From: Bifiguratus adelaidae
Lineage: Eukaryota > Mucoromycota > Endogonomycetes > Endogonales
NCBI GenBank assembly: GCA_002261195.1
Contig: MVBO01000026.1
Location: 1 to 64,000, forward strand
DNA length: 64,000 nt
Direction of reading: 5' to 3'
Shown here: positions 46,035 through 57,210 of the stretch, in pieces
How the letters are laid out: every line of letters begins with the position of its first letter
How positions within the stretch are numbered: the stretch's first letter is position 1
The notes under the pieces: model-generated
What the model saw: only the letters and a program-made list of their open reading frames with translations
Told to the model about the DNA's origin: nothing
The model's database searches: none
Position numbers and translations under genes: made by a program

Positions 46035-47678
46035 TTGTGTGACATTACAGGCTTCTACATCTCTCACTGCTGGACAGTCTGCCGCTTGCACATACCTTGC
46101 CTCTCGTTATCTCCTTGTCAAGTGACGAGTCTATCAACGAGCCATTCTGTTCCTGGGATGGCAAGCGCGTCGACGATCGCAACGACTTGCTCCACCTCGT
46201 TGCAACAGACTTGCTCGTCTGATGTAACGTTGATACAAGGGTGTCAGTCACTGACCGCCGCATGTACGCCGGTCGTATGTGTGCAGAGTCTTGTGGATAG
46301 CCTTGCTAGCTGTGCGCCCTGCAACTCTACCATCATTTATACCCAAGTAAGTACAAGGTATGGTATCCAGGCCACTCTATTGATGCAGTGCCCATTCTAG
46401 CTAGCGGCGAATGTCGTCGCAGGATGCAAGGCGGTCGGTCAAACGTTAACACTACCTGGATCTAGCAGTGCGGGAACCAGTACACGGCTAGATCCATCAA
46501 GTACAAATTCAGGTGCGGCATCTTCCGCCTTGATTGGTATACCGTCTTCAACAAGCGCTGTCGTTTCATCATCATCATCAGCCACATCTACTTCAACTTC
46601 AGCACCGCCTAAAACATCTCATCTCAGTTCCGGAGGTATTGCAGGCATCGTCATCGGCCTGCTTGTGTTCCTCGGCCTTTTGATCGCGGCCGCACACTTT
46701 TGGCATCGCCGTCGTAGGCATTACAATGCAAGCTTTCTTGCAAACTCGACGGGGCTTGAATCAAAACCACCCATCATATCGAAGCACTTGTCCTGGACCG
46801 CAGCCCATCGACATCACTACGCCCAACTCGGACCAGCGAAATTTTTACCTTCACTACCCGAAGAGGTTGTTTCCGGAGAAAAAAGGACACCACGACCATG
46901 GACAAGCACGGAAAGCACGGAGCCTTACAAGACGACCGGATCCTCACAAAACCTACCTGCCCCTGCACGATCACAATCTTCCTTACCACCTCAGAAGACT
47001 CCTGACGCATCTCGCAACAAGAGTCTTCCCAAACAGCCTTTCCCAAGCTTACCAAATTCACCCCTACTCACCAAACCCTATGTACCACGGGCTTCTATGT
47101 TTTTATCACCTCTTGTAAGCCAGAAAACACTTCCATCCAGCAACCGTCCATTTGGACCTCTATCCCAAGTACCACCGCGAACTGAATCTATACCCAGCGG
47201 GCATTTGCCAACCGGCAAGTCTAGCACACATCATGCCTACGGCATTGATTCCAGCGACAATCCTGTATCATCGTCGCCACCACAGCCGGACGGCAATGCA
47301 TTGCATCGTCGTGGATATTCGGACCCACAATTGACCTTGTCCACACTCGATAGCGCCACTATTGCCAAAGCGTTCGGAACGGAGACTTCAGCCATTTCGA
47401 GAATTCACGATCAGCGACCCCTTTCAGCTCTCCTTTCCCCCTCTCTACACACGTGGAGGAAGCCCACGGAGGTGGAAGAGGACGAGAAGCCATCGCCAGT
47501 ACCGCAACAGAGCTATGCAACGCAAAACCTGTCCTTGCCTCAACCGCCTCGTAATTCTACCATGCCCATCTACAGCAACGGTGTGTGGCATTCGGGTGAT
47601 GGTGTTGGATACGAATTGCAAGAAGTCCATCGATCCGAGACGCACCTATTAGATGAACCGATGGACATGTTAGATTGA
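46035..47678 (+). CDS. Serine-rich single-pass membrane protein, 5' end uncertain
   Basis: Two exons are sure: one ending at 46346 and one 46401-47678 (intron GTAAGT...TTCTAG). The first exon encodes a cysteine-rich stretch (CSTSLQQTC, CQSLTAACTPVVC, CAPC), then comes a Ser/Thr-rich stalk, a transmembrane helix (GGIAGIVIGLLVFLGLLIAA) with a basic stop-transfer HRRRR, and a cytosolic tail of about 320 residues rich in S, P and T. The layout resembles fungal wall-stress sensors of the WSC/MID type and other mucin-like surface proteins. No start codon with a signal peptide could be placed; an internal ATG is at 46159, and an upstream exon is likely. The coordinate 46035 is only where the frame opens. 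Function is not known. Confidence 0.6.
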
Positions 47679-47743
47679 GTTGATGGCTCAACGTAGCTTT
47701 ATGTACATTTTGGAATTGGCCAACAATTCATTTACACACATTG

Positions 47744-50700
47744 TCATGAGACTTGCTTTCCTCGAAAGAAGCGCGATACACCAGCGAGGGCTTGACCAAA
47801 GGACGCACAATCCGTGACTTCTTGTCGAATCCAAGCTGGCAATTTCTGCTTGATGCGCGCCTGGGTAAATCGGTGATCCAGCAGGATGATGGTAGCGTAA
47901 TCGCCTCGATGTCGAATAGCGCGTCCAATGGATTGATTCACGGCACGCATACACAGATTTTCGTAGTATTCTTGGCTCGCCTTGGTATCGAGAGGAGCCG
48001 TGGATAGTGTTTGAGTTATGTTGGCATGGCTGCCGACGTATCGCATGCGTGCTGATAGTTCGGCCGATTGAAGGTTGGCGAAAGGCAGACCTACCATGAT
48101 GACGCCTCTGTGATGGGAAGGCAAGCGAGATTTAGCAGGTATTCATGGCGCGTTATTTCGTCTACCTTCCCAACTGATCGGAGAAATTGATGCCTTCCGA
48201 CATTTTGCCTCCAACAACACACATCAAGATGGCACCCTTTGTCTCGTCCTGGTACGTGTGATGAGAGATACAATCACGCTGGCGGATTTTGGTGTCTTAC
48301 CGGCTTCGTGTCAATGTGGAGAGCGAAATCACGTAGTGTCCCTTCTACTTCACTCGCATTCTTGGGCTCCAAATAGACCTGAATTCCATCCCTTCAGTCG
48401 AACGCTACACAGCGTGTTCGGTTTGCCCACCTTTTTGCGACGAGCAATACGAGCAGTGATGCCACTACTCTTCCACGCTTGAAATACTTCGTACATGTAA
48501 TTGTAACTGGCGAAAAAGCACACGACTCCGTGTGGTATAACATTGCAAAGATTGACAATCGTCTGGCCTAAATCTTGCACCTGGAAATGTCGTATAAGAT
48601 GCGACGCTTGGCGTAGGACATCATACCCACCAAATCTTTTTGACTACGTTTCTCATACGAGAATTCCATCAATTGCTTGGATGGCCCCTGCGATAGGCAT
48701 AAAGCCATTAGATTCTCTTTTGGTATAATGTGTCCACAGGACAAGTGAGATAATCGCGAGTCTGGTAATGTACCAAGGAGTTCGCTTCGAAAGGCGGATA
48801 CCTAGAGGAATGAGCACGAGCTAAAGATTTTCAAGAGACCTACAGGTTCCATGGTACCTCCAGCCAAAATGATACTTCGTGCTTCTTCGATGATGTCGGT
48901 GAAGGCTGTTCCAGGGTTCAGAAGGAGGTACTTGATAAAAACCTGATGATGGTGGTAGTTGTCGTCCATTGCACTTTCGTGATCCTGAGATGATACGCCA
49001 GTGATGATACAGCCGTCGTTGTCTGCATGCGTAAGTGCAAGCAGGAAAGATTCGATCTGCGAAAAGGCGCTCATGGCTGATTGCGTCTTGTGAGAGGCAA
49101 CGTCCGTCTCGTTGTCTCTATCGTTTGCTTGCTGTACATGAAAACTGAAACCGTTCAACTATAGATGTAAATCAATACAATCAGTTGTCTCGTCAAGGTT
49201 TTACCTTTCTTGCAATTTTGCTTTTTTGAAGATAATGTGCAACTTTGAACATATTGAGATGGTCAATGCCCGCGCGGTGCAAAAGATCACTGACAGACAT
49301 CATTCTTTCTTGCGCTCGGCCAGATTCATCTTTAGTGATGTCGACAATCCGTTTAAGACCTTTCAAGATCACGATTAGCTTCTTAATGTAACTGACATTC
49401 TCGCCTTTTAGACGACTGTAGTAGCGCTTGAGGTATTGTTCGAGTTGCGACTTGGCTTGTAATACACATCTTTCATTGACGATAGCTGAATGTATTGAGG
49501 AAATGGTATCCATGAGATTATGCGCCTCATCGATAATAACAACGTTGTCACGCAAGGAAATCCCCAGTGACCTTCTTGATGACGCAGAGAGCAACATATT
49601 GTATGGCAAAGTCACAAGTTGTGCTGCCTTAATGGCTCTTCGGCTGCCATAGTAGGGACAAATCTCCAAATCGCGTCCCAAGTCGGCAATGTCCTCGATA
49701 TCTCGCACAGACGTCTGCTATTTGGTTAGTAAGTCACGCACGCATCCGTCGTTCCGTTAACTTGCCATCATTTGATCACGAAAGGATGCCATCGTGCCCG
49801 GTACGCCAGAGTGCAAATATTGACATTTTGCCTTTGCGGTCTTCGACTGCTGCATATCCAGACACTTTTCATTCATTGCCGTCACATTGCCAAGTTTTTG
49901 AACGTCTTCATGAATGCAAAGGTTCTTGCGCGATCCCAGTGACACTGTACGAAGACTCCTGCCCCATTCTGTTTTACGCACTTCGCGAATGAACTGAGAG
50001 AGTTGACTGTGTGTCCGGGAGGCGTAAAAGACCTTGATTTCATCTGGCTCCTCTTCCTCCTCTTGTTTTTCAACCAAGTAAGCCGACTGTACCCGCTTAA
50101 CTTCGTCTTCCGCTTCAAATTGCGCCAGCAGATCTTTGACTCCGGCTGTTAGGTTCGAATGATGATCGACCTTGGTCGTCGATCTACCTTCACCATCACT
50201 TTCGTATGGATCCACCAAAAATTCTTCATCATCCTCTGGATCAGACTTAGCACCATTAACAGCGACCTTGCGATATTTGACAGCAGAAAATCGTTTATTC
50301 TGCTTGATCGATTTCTTGACCTGGTTTTTGCGCGCAGTTTCAATGCGATCGGCCCATACAAGTCGATAGTGATTCAACAACTTTTCCTTCGGGCTCAATT
50401 GAGCTTTTTGATCGAATGCCTTGAGCCAAGCGGGTTCTATGGAGAGTGACAGCATTTACTGTTTAGCCTATACGTGCACGTTGGGCTATAAACTCACCAT
50501 TGTCTCTTCCGTCGTTATCCGTTCTGTTCTCCCAGGATGAAAGGTCGGCTCGGTGATAATTGTCGTCCAACCACTTCAGAGCTCCGCATGTTATAGACAG
50601 TGATTTGCCCTAACAAGTGCGTTGTAAGTGTACTATTGCATCCTAGTCACCTGGGTCGATTGTACTCACGGTCCCCGTAGGACTTTCGAAAACACCGACT

Positions 50701-50837
50701 TTACGGTGTTCGGCGACAATATAGAGCTCTTGCATGAAGTGCAGCTGAATGTCGTATGGCGGAAAAGGGAACTGCCATGCGTCGTCATTGTGAGGAGGGG
50801 ACAAGTAAGATTCAGAATTCTGCTTCGAAACGGTCAT
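47744..50837 (-). CDS. CHL1: Fe-S DNA helicase CHL1 (DDX11)
   Basis: Ten exons: 50837-50670, 50609-50498, 50436-49766, 49714-49205, 49158-48844, 48801-48631, 48580-48431, 48378-48301, 48248-48166 and 48107-47744, total 873 residues. Chl1 is a superfamily-2 XPD-like 5'-3' helicase for sister-chromatid cohesion. Seen: [13 protein letters not shown] (Q-like motif), Walker A split as SPTGT/GKSL across intron 1, [13 protein letters not shown], four spaced cysteines of the Fe-S domain ([24 protein letters not shown]), the DEAH box [33 protein letters not shown] and QSIGRAIRH. Intron 3 is GC-AG. The start [10 protein letters not shown] leaves 20 residues before the helicase core. Confidence 0.95.
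49715..49765 (-). other. GC-AG intron in CHL1
   Basis: On the minus strand ATGATG/GCAAGT ... ATAGCAG, 51 bases, phase 0. It joins RDQMM to TSVRDIED, as the family requires. No in-phase GT donor is available. Confidence 0.8.
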
Positions 50838-50913
50838 CCACAACTCAAGCGCGAAACGCGCTTCATTGACTGAAAATGGGAATTTGGCAGCGCAGGCAGG
50901 TTTATACAGGCAA

Positions 50914-52457
50914 CTATAGACATTGTGGATGATAGGCGAGTCCAGTCTCGCCTTCGCTGGTGGCAGTCTCTGAAGATCTTGCGCCTGTCTGCATGCCTCT
51001 CCAGGTGCGCAAAGCAGGCGGTAGAAATTTGAATTGCGGGGAGTCAAATCGGAGAATCTTGCGACATTTCTGGCAAGATGCGGTGAGCAAGTCTTGATAG
51101 GACGAGATCCATGTCTGACATTGTACATGTGAGTTGACAACGTGCTACGGAACGTCAACATACCAACAAGTCATGGATGGCTTTTTCGGGAGGTGAGTGG
51201 GAAAATGATTCGATGGCCAAGAGTCCAATCTGGGTGACTTTCTGAAAGACGCCATGCTCAGACTCTTCTGTGAAGTTTTTCTGAGAGTACATCAATCGAC
51301 TTCATAATTGGTGTCTTTGACGTATACTCACATGTTCCTTGATGCCATGGAAAATGAGTTGATTCATGTACAATGTATTGTCCTCATCTAAGCGTACGTC
51401 GAGTTTGGCTCGTAGCACACCAGGAAGGATAATCTGCGTGTGATCAATGAGCATGAAAATTCAGAGAAATTGACTTAAGTTTACCTCGTATTGATGATGC
51501 TGCACATCGCTATGACCATTCTCCCCAGCAGTGATTTTGTTAATAATAGTATCGCCAGCGTCTGTTGCACGCAAGATTCGCCAGCTGTTGATGATGTCGT
51601 CTAAAAGTGGAACACTAATGCGGAGGTTACTCGGGACGCAGCTACTCTAGCGTACAGTATCATACCTTGGATATCTGCCTATTATGTCATTTGAAAGGGA
51701 TGTGAAATCGAGCAAATCACTTTGTACTGTCAATATCGTACTGTACGTTTTGTATCTGAGTATAAACTCACATGTGCGACTCTGATCCGGATTCCTTTAG
51801 GGATGACTGTAGAGGAAGGGCTTGATCAGAGGAATTGGTACGAATGTTTAGGAAGGTAGGATCCGCAGACGCTCTAAGCACCATTTCACTAAGCAGGGCT
51901 CATAAGCAAGGTATACGTGAACGACATGGCAACACTTACTTTGTATAAAGTGGTTTGATGTCCATATTGGCCGTCATCCCTTTAGACTGTGCGTAGATCA
52001 AGACATCTTGAAGCAGGTAAGCATGACGGCAATATCAGCTTTATGGATGTGTACTTACTGCTGGCCGCATCAACCATCTGCGTTAGATCCTTGAAACAAC
52101 CATGAGCATTCTGATACGCGTAATTGAATTTTCGAGCAATATCAGGAGGGGCTATCAAGCAGACTCAGTCCTTGTGTTGTGCCGCATGAACGATGCTAGG
52201 ATGTATTAACTCACCTTCTGATGTATCTATATCGTACATGGAGTGGACAGCAATCCGAAGTTGATTGACCTACACCATGTTTACCACAAATGTCGCGACT
52301 CAAGTGCCACGTAGCATACCTTTGCCATCATGTCCTGTACTCTGATAATACCCTCCTTAAACTTTTCAAGCTGTACAGACACTTGTCGAGCATCGTGAAT
52401 GTCCACGTTACCCGGAGTATGTGGAGGTGGAGTTGTCTTGAGAGCGTCTCCAGCCAT
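50914..52457 (-). CDS. MED27: Mediator complex subunit Med27
   Basis: Exons 52457-52320, 52269-52215, 52151-52059, 52006-51940 and 51888-51772, an unresolved part, then 51600-51485, 51433-51332, 51280-51164 and 51114-50914. Med27 is a tail-module subunit of Mediator. The N-terminal helix (VQLEKFKEGIIRVQDMM) is coiled-coil-like; the diagnostic part is the C-terminus: a C-x2-C knuckle (SCQKCRKILRF), then FLPPALRTWRG and, last, YHPQCL, matching the zinc-binding end of animal MED27 (CxxC ... LPPTWRD ... H-x3-C). Between 51771 and 51601 the frames are one base out: the exon before ends in phase 2 while the next needs phase 1. A short extra exon (for example 51741-51722 on the minus strand) could solve this but would need a 31-base intron. 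Confidence 0.8.
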
Positions 52458-52490
52458 GGAAAGGTTTCCCAAATTGGGCTTTCGTCCTAA
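52458..52490. promoter_or_regulatory. 33-base gap between divergent MED27 and FPGT starts
   Basis: The two start codons face away from each other with only 33 bases between. Both 5' leaders must therefore overlap or be extremely short, or one true start lies further inside its gene. Confidence 0.6.
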
Positions 52491-54475
52491 ATGTCTTTGA
52501 CCGACAGACTGTCAGAGTGTCTAGGCGCTGCTTACAGACGCAACAAGTATCTCTACGAGCAGGTCTTGGGCGCGAAAGCTGGTTCTCCACGGTTCTGGGA
52601 CGTGGTTGTGCTTACTGCGTGTGATGACGTTCAGAAAGAGAGGTATGAGCGGGAACTTGCGGATCGCTCCTATGGCGGCAGCATCCCGTCAAGGACAAGG
52701 TAAGCGGTGGAGCGCCAGTATTTCGTCGATAATTTCATCTGATTTAGCTTGCAAGGTACATTGTAGTAGCGGATCCGCCGGGACCCAAGGTCGGCAGTGG
52801 AGGATCGACGTTGATCGTTTTGGATCGTCTAGCTGAGATGTTTGATTCAGACCTCGCTACTATGCGCGTCCTACTCATTCATGCAGGCGGTTATTGCAAA
52901 CGATTACCGCATGCTAGTAGAATCGGCAAGATTTTCGCCACCTTACCTTCCTCAGGTGGGCTCTTTTAGCATTGTGGTCAGCTGCTTAGCATTTGCTCAC
53001 TGGATGTCCTACCAGATGATCATGGCATGTCTATGCTCAATCTAAAATTAATTCTGTATATGGAACTGTTGCAGAACTTGACTCCTGGTGTAGGTACTGA
53101 CGATGTAGATCGAAGCCGATACTCAAGTAATTCATTAGGTATTCTTGACGAGTGCGGATGGCATTGAATTGCTCTATTCGCAAAATGGGTGAGCAGATGA
53201 CGATATCTTACCAAAATCGAGCTAACCTACGCCAGACAATTCCCGGCACCAGGACCGGGTATAACGGCACTAGGACATCCTTCCCCGCTCGCTATTGGCA
53301 CGACCCATGGTGTCTACTGCATAGATGACGGGGACAATCAGGCTCGTAAAGATTTACAATTGCCACCAGCTGAACGTACAGCGGTTAGACGTGAATGCAA
53401 GAGATTCCTGCACAAGCCGACCATCGACATGATGAAGCAACAGGGTGCCTTTCTGAATGCTGAGGTGAGATGATGGAGCGAGCGCAGTGATAGGCACTTA
53501 CGAACAATCTACAGGTCGGAGAAGATATTGTCTACACCGACAGCGCCTATTTCTTTGACCATTCAACAACAAGGACCATGATACAGGCAAGCACTACACG
53601 TCGGAGCAGTCTTGTAGCTCACTAGGACTTTATAGATCTACAAGCAATTGGCCCCGATACGATGTGAATTGGAGGCATGGGCAGATTTTCTTCCCTTTGG
53701 TACCAATACTCACCAATCCGACGGTGATAGTGATGTTTTGAGTGGCGACCGTGCTGAAAGCGTTACCCTCACCCAAACGCGAAAGAAGCTTGTCGATCTA
53801 CTGCGACTCTCTGGTACATCACTCCAAGTCCTTGTGCTGAATTCTTCCAAATTCTATCACATTGGCACAATGGACGAGTTCCTGGACCTTTGCTGCGCCA
53901 ATCCTTACTTTCGATCCGAATTGGCCATCTCAAAATCCAATTCTTCCACCGATCCCATCGATCATTGCGAAGCAGTAGATTGCCAGTTTCAGGAGGCGCC
54001 AAAAGGCGGAGCGGCAAGCTTCATCCACAGGTGCACCTTCAAAGGACAAGCCAATGTTGGACGACGATGCCTCCTTGTCGGCTGTGAATTTGGAGGCGAC
54101 GTAACTATCAAAGAAAACACTTGCATGTTCGTCGTTCAGGTCACATTGGCAAAACATTTCCACGTGCCGGACGCGTACTCAGCAAATCGATTCGGCTATG
54201 CTGCCTTCGTGCTCTCCACCAACGATGATGTCAAAAAGACCGGCTACCTCTCCAAGGATATACCCAATGCGTTGTGTATCTTCAACACACCAGCCGTGTC
54301 ATTCATTCAAAATACCTCCTCCCTTAGCCTAGACAAGCCCTATTCTATATGGAATCTCCCCATATACCCTGTGTGCAGCACTCGAGAGCAAGCTACACAA
54401 TCAGCTCTCCAATTGATGCACCGTAAGCCCGTAGATGCGATATCCTTTGTCTCCATGGCCGGCTTGATTGAGTGA
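52491..54475 (+). CDS. FPGT: Fucose-1-phosphate guanylyltransferase (GDP-fucose pyrophosphorylase)
   Basis: Exons 52491-52699, 52756-52955, 53016-53089, 53139-53188, 53236-53464, 53515-53586 and 53636-54475, all in phase, 557 residues (human FPGT about 590). It makes GDP-L-fucose from GTP and fucose-1-phosphate in the salvage route. Family segments are FWDVVVLTACD, the nucleotidyltransferase loop DPPGPKVGSGGSTL, LLIHAGGYCKRLPHASRIGK, SADGIELLYSQNG, GITALGHPSPLAIGTTHGVY and TDSAYFFDHSTTR. The C-terminal half has left-handed beta-helix-like repeats (CTFKGQANVGRRCLLVGCEF). Intron 6 is GC-AG. The enzyme is absent from the common yeasts but GDP-fucose metabolism is known in Mortierella and relatives. 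No fucokinase gene is seen in this window. Confidence 0.93.
53587..53635 (+). other. GC-AG intron in FPGT
   Basis: ATACAG/GCAAGC ... CTTTATAG, 49 bases, phase 0, joining RTMIQ to IYKQLAPIRC. No GT donor fits the frame. Confidence 0.8.
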
Positions 54476-54529
54476 CTGTTTTGGATAAAGAATTTGCTCT
54501 TGACTGATACACATTTTTCTCTCACTGCC

Positions 54530-56039
54530 ATGGATAGTTCGGGTGAGTCGTCGTGTATATGCTATCCAAGAGGGGCATAGTTGCTCATCTCGTCTCGTGT
54601 GCTGTAGGTATCGATATCAAGAACAAAAAGGGCAACATCTCCAACGTGGCTCCCACTCCACAAAACACGCCACTTCCCGGCGCGCCAATCACCACGACTT
54701 CGTTCCGACCAGACGAGGCCGTGATTGAAGAAGATGAGAACGATGACCAGCTCGCTGATCTTCCCTCCGGTGGTAAGTATTACATCAGACGGATGTCACG
54801 TTTGAACATAATCTGACGTGTGACGCATCCGTGTGAAAACGTTAGCTCTCAAAGGTGCATTCACAAACAACCCTGCTCTTTTGGGCATGTTGCAAGGAAA
54901 ACTGGGTACCCTAGTGGGTCGCGATAGTGGCTACATTAAGTCGCTTCCCAAGCCAGTGCAAGACCGTATTAACAGCTTGAAGGCTCTTCAAGAGAAGCAC
55001 GGAGAATTGGAGAAGGAGTTTCAGCATGAAATTCTCGCCTTGGAGAAGAAATATGCTGAGCTGTACAAGCCCATCTACCAAAGACGCAGCGACATCGTAA
55101 ATGGCAAGGCTGATCCGACAAAGGAAGAGATTGAGATTGGCGAGAAGGTAGACGAAGACTTGGAAGAGCAAGGAGAAGGTGCAAAGGTGGAAGAGACGGG
55201 AGACGAAGACGAGGGAGCTGACACCAAGGGTATTCCGGAATTCTGGCTCACGGCCATGAAGAACCACACTATTCTTGGAGAGTTGATCACGGACAAAGAC
55301 GAAGAAGCCCTCAAGCACCTTATCAATGTCCGCATGTCCTATCTTCCTGAACCTGGATTCAAGCTTGAGTTCGAATTCGCTCCTAACCCTTTCTTCAACA
55401 ACACCGTCCTCACTAAGACATACTATTACCAAGATCAAGCAGGCTATGGTGGTGATTTCATCTACGATCACGCTGAGGGTACAGAGATTGACTGGAAAGC
55501 GGGCAAGGATTTGACAGTCAAGGTTGAAAAGAGAACGCAACGCCACAAGGGAACCAACAAGACTCGCGTGGTGAAGCGTACCGTGCCAGCAGAGACCTTT
55601 TTCCATTTCTTCAAGCCCCCAGTTGTACCTGATGAAGAAGATAATGAGGTGGATGAGGATGAGATAGAAGAGCTCGACCAACGACTAGAGGCTGATTACC
55701 AATTGGGCGAAGACTTTAAGGAGAAGATCATTCCTCACGCTATTGATTGGTTCACCGGCAAGGCTCTGGCATTTGAAGAATTGGATGACGATGAATTGGA
55801 TGTAAGCTGTTGTGGTTTTCCGTGGATGAAAATGAAATTAATGCGCTTCGTAAGGAGGACTACGAGGACGAATTCGATGAGGATGAGGATGACGAAGATG
55901 ACGAAGATGAAGACGACGAGGAAGAAGATGATGCCACCGTAAGTAATCTCGCACGAACATAAGCTCACCAGCTCATTTTGCATGTGATTCCCAGGCTCCC
56001 GCACAAGGCCAAGCTGCACCCGAATGCAAGCAGTCCTAG
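54530..56039 (+). CDS. NAP1: Nucleosome assembly protein NAP1
   Basis: Exons 54530-54542, 54608-54772, 54846-55801, 55855-55938 and 55995-56039 give 420 residues. NAP1 is a histone H2A-H2B chaperone and shuttles between cytosol and nucleus. Seen: the long dimerisation helix (RINSLKALQEKHGELEKEF), FWLTAMKNH, the YLPEPGFKLEFEFAPNPFF segment, KTYYYQDQAG, FFHFFKPP, and a highly acidic C-terminus (runs of D and E encoded by 55855-55938). The protein ends C-K-Q-S, a CaaX-type box like the CKQQ of animal NAP1L1, so farnesylation is likely. The 13-base first exon carries only MDSSG's start. Confidence 0.96.
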
Positions 56040-56100
56040 AAGCATATTTCAATTGAATGATACACTCTCTAATGTTTGAATAGCGCGAGACTGTAAAGCT

Positions 56101-56106
56101 AATAAA
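56101..56106 (+). terminator. AATAAA polyadenylation signal of NAP1
   Basis: AATAAA 62 bases after the NAP1 stop and only 32 bases before the next start codon on the same strand, so the NAP1 3' end and the mL45 promoter must overlap. Confidence 0.5.
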
Positions 56107-56137
56107 GCCACCAAAAAATTGGAAGTAGGATCTCACG

Positions 56138-57165
56138 ATGCAAGGTCCCGTTGCTCTCTTACCACGGCTACTGCCGTCTTTTGTCCTCACCTCCCGTGCG
56201 AGTCTAGGCGCTACAAGATCGCTAGGCATTCACACCACCTCACTTCCTTCCTTCTCTCTCAGTGCTGCCCGATCCTTTGCAACTCGTCGGGAAGCACCAT
56301 CGGTCGTTGTCCGTGATTTCGGCGTCATTGGCAAGTATGCCCTAGATCTCTTCACGGACGTGAGATTGACAAGACCATAGCCAACTATGTGCCACCCGAA
56401 CCCGCTAACCGACCGGCCCTGAGTGAGTTACGAAAGTGGAGTTTGGTCAAGTGGAGAAACATGCGCAACTCGGTTCAGAACCTTATGGGGTAAGTCTTCG
56501 TTGCATAAGGTGAAAGCGATTGACGCGGCGTAGGGTGGGATTGGTCAAGTATCGATCCGAGTATGAAAAGTGGAACACGGCCAAGTTCTTGCAATTGGCC
56601 CAAGAAACTTACAAGGACATGAATGATGCCTTTGCCAGGTACATGTGATTATAGATTGCCCAGGCGACCTTTCATTGACCAAGCTCCACAGAGGTGATCG
56701 AAGAATTCTGGAAGAAGTGTGTCTGGATAGCATGTATTCGGTCAGTATGGCGCAAAGATGTCGTCCCATAACTGACGCAATCATAGACCCTGAAGAATCA
56801 AATCAAGTCGCGACAACCACACCAAACATTGGAATGGCGGTATCATGGAGATGTAGAGGCTCCTCGGATTGTATGTGTTCGATGTATGGGTTCAGGAGGA
56901 CTGAGGCGGACGGGACTCGCGATTGCCCAAATCACGGTTCGTCTCAATTCGCTACAGGCAAGTATCTTGCGACATTCCGTCGTTCTTTGTCTGAAAGGAT
57001 CTTTAGAGCATGGCAGTCTATGACAAGAAGGGGAGATTGGTCGCCGGTGATTCAGACAAGGCGATCCCTGTCCTAGAATACCTTGTTTTCCAGCGTATTC
57101 TTTCTGATCCGAACGATACATGGCGGATCTATGGCAAAGTATCGGAAACTGTACAAAAGTTTTGA
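56138..57165 (+). CDS. MRPL45: Mitochondrial large-subunit ribosomal protein mL45 (Tim44-like)
   Basis: Segments 56138-56489, 56534-56638, about 56664-56740, 56787-56957 and 57007-57165. The N-terminus is a basic, serine/alanine-rich presequence. The body matches mL45/Mba1: KWSLVKWRNMRNSVQNL, LAQETYKDMNDAFA, GDLSLTKLHRGDRRILEEVC, MAVYDKKGRLVAGDS and WRIYGK near the end. mL45 anchors the mitoribosome to the inner membrane at the tunnel exit. Two defects occur. At 56356-56357 one base (a G) seems missing: the frame before reads GKYALDLFTD, after it REIDKTIANYVPPEP. Around 56639-56663 only a 25-base interval separates two exon parts and the phase is one off. Since mL45 should be essential, sequence error is as likely as true damage. 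The last intron is GC-AG. Confidence 0.75.
56958..57006 (+). other. GC-AG intron in mL45
   Basis: CTACAG/GCAAGT ... CTTTAG, 49 bases, phase 0, joining VRLNSLQ to SMAVYDKK. The donor otherwise matches consensus perfectly. Confidence 0.75.
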
Positions 57166-57210
57166 ATAGATTTCATGTTTAGACTATGATACAATGTCTC
57201 TATGCCAGCG

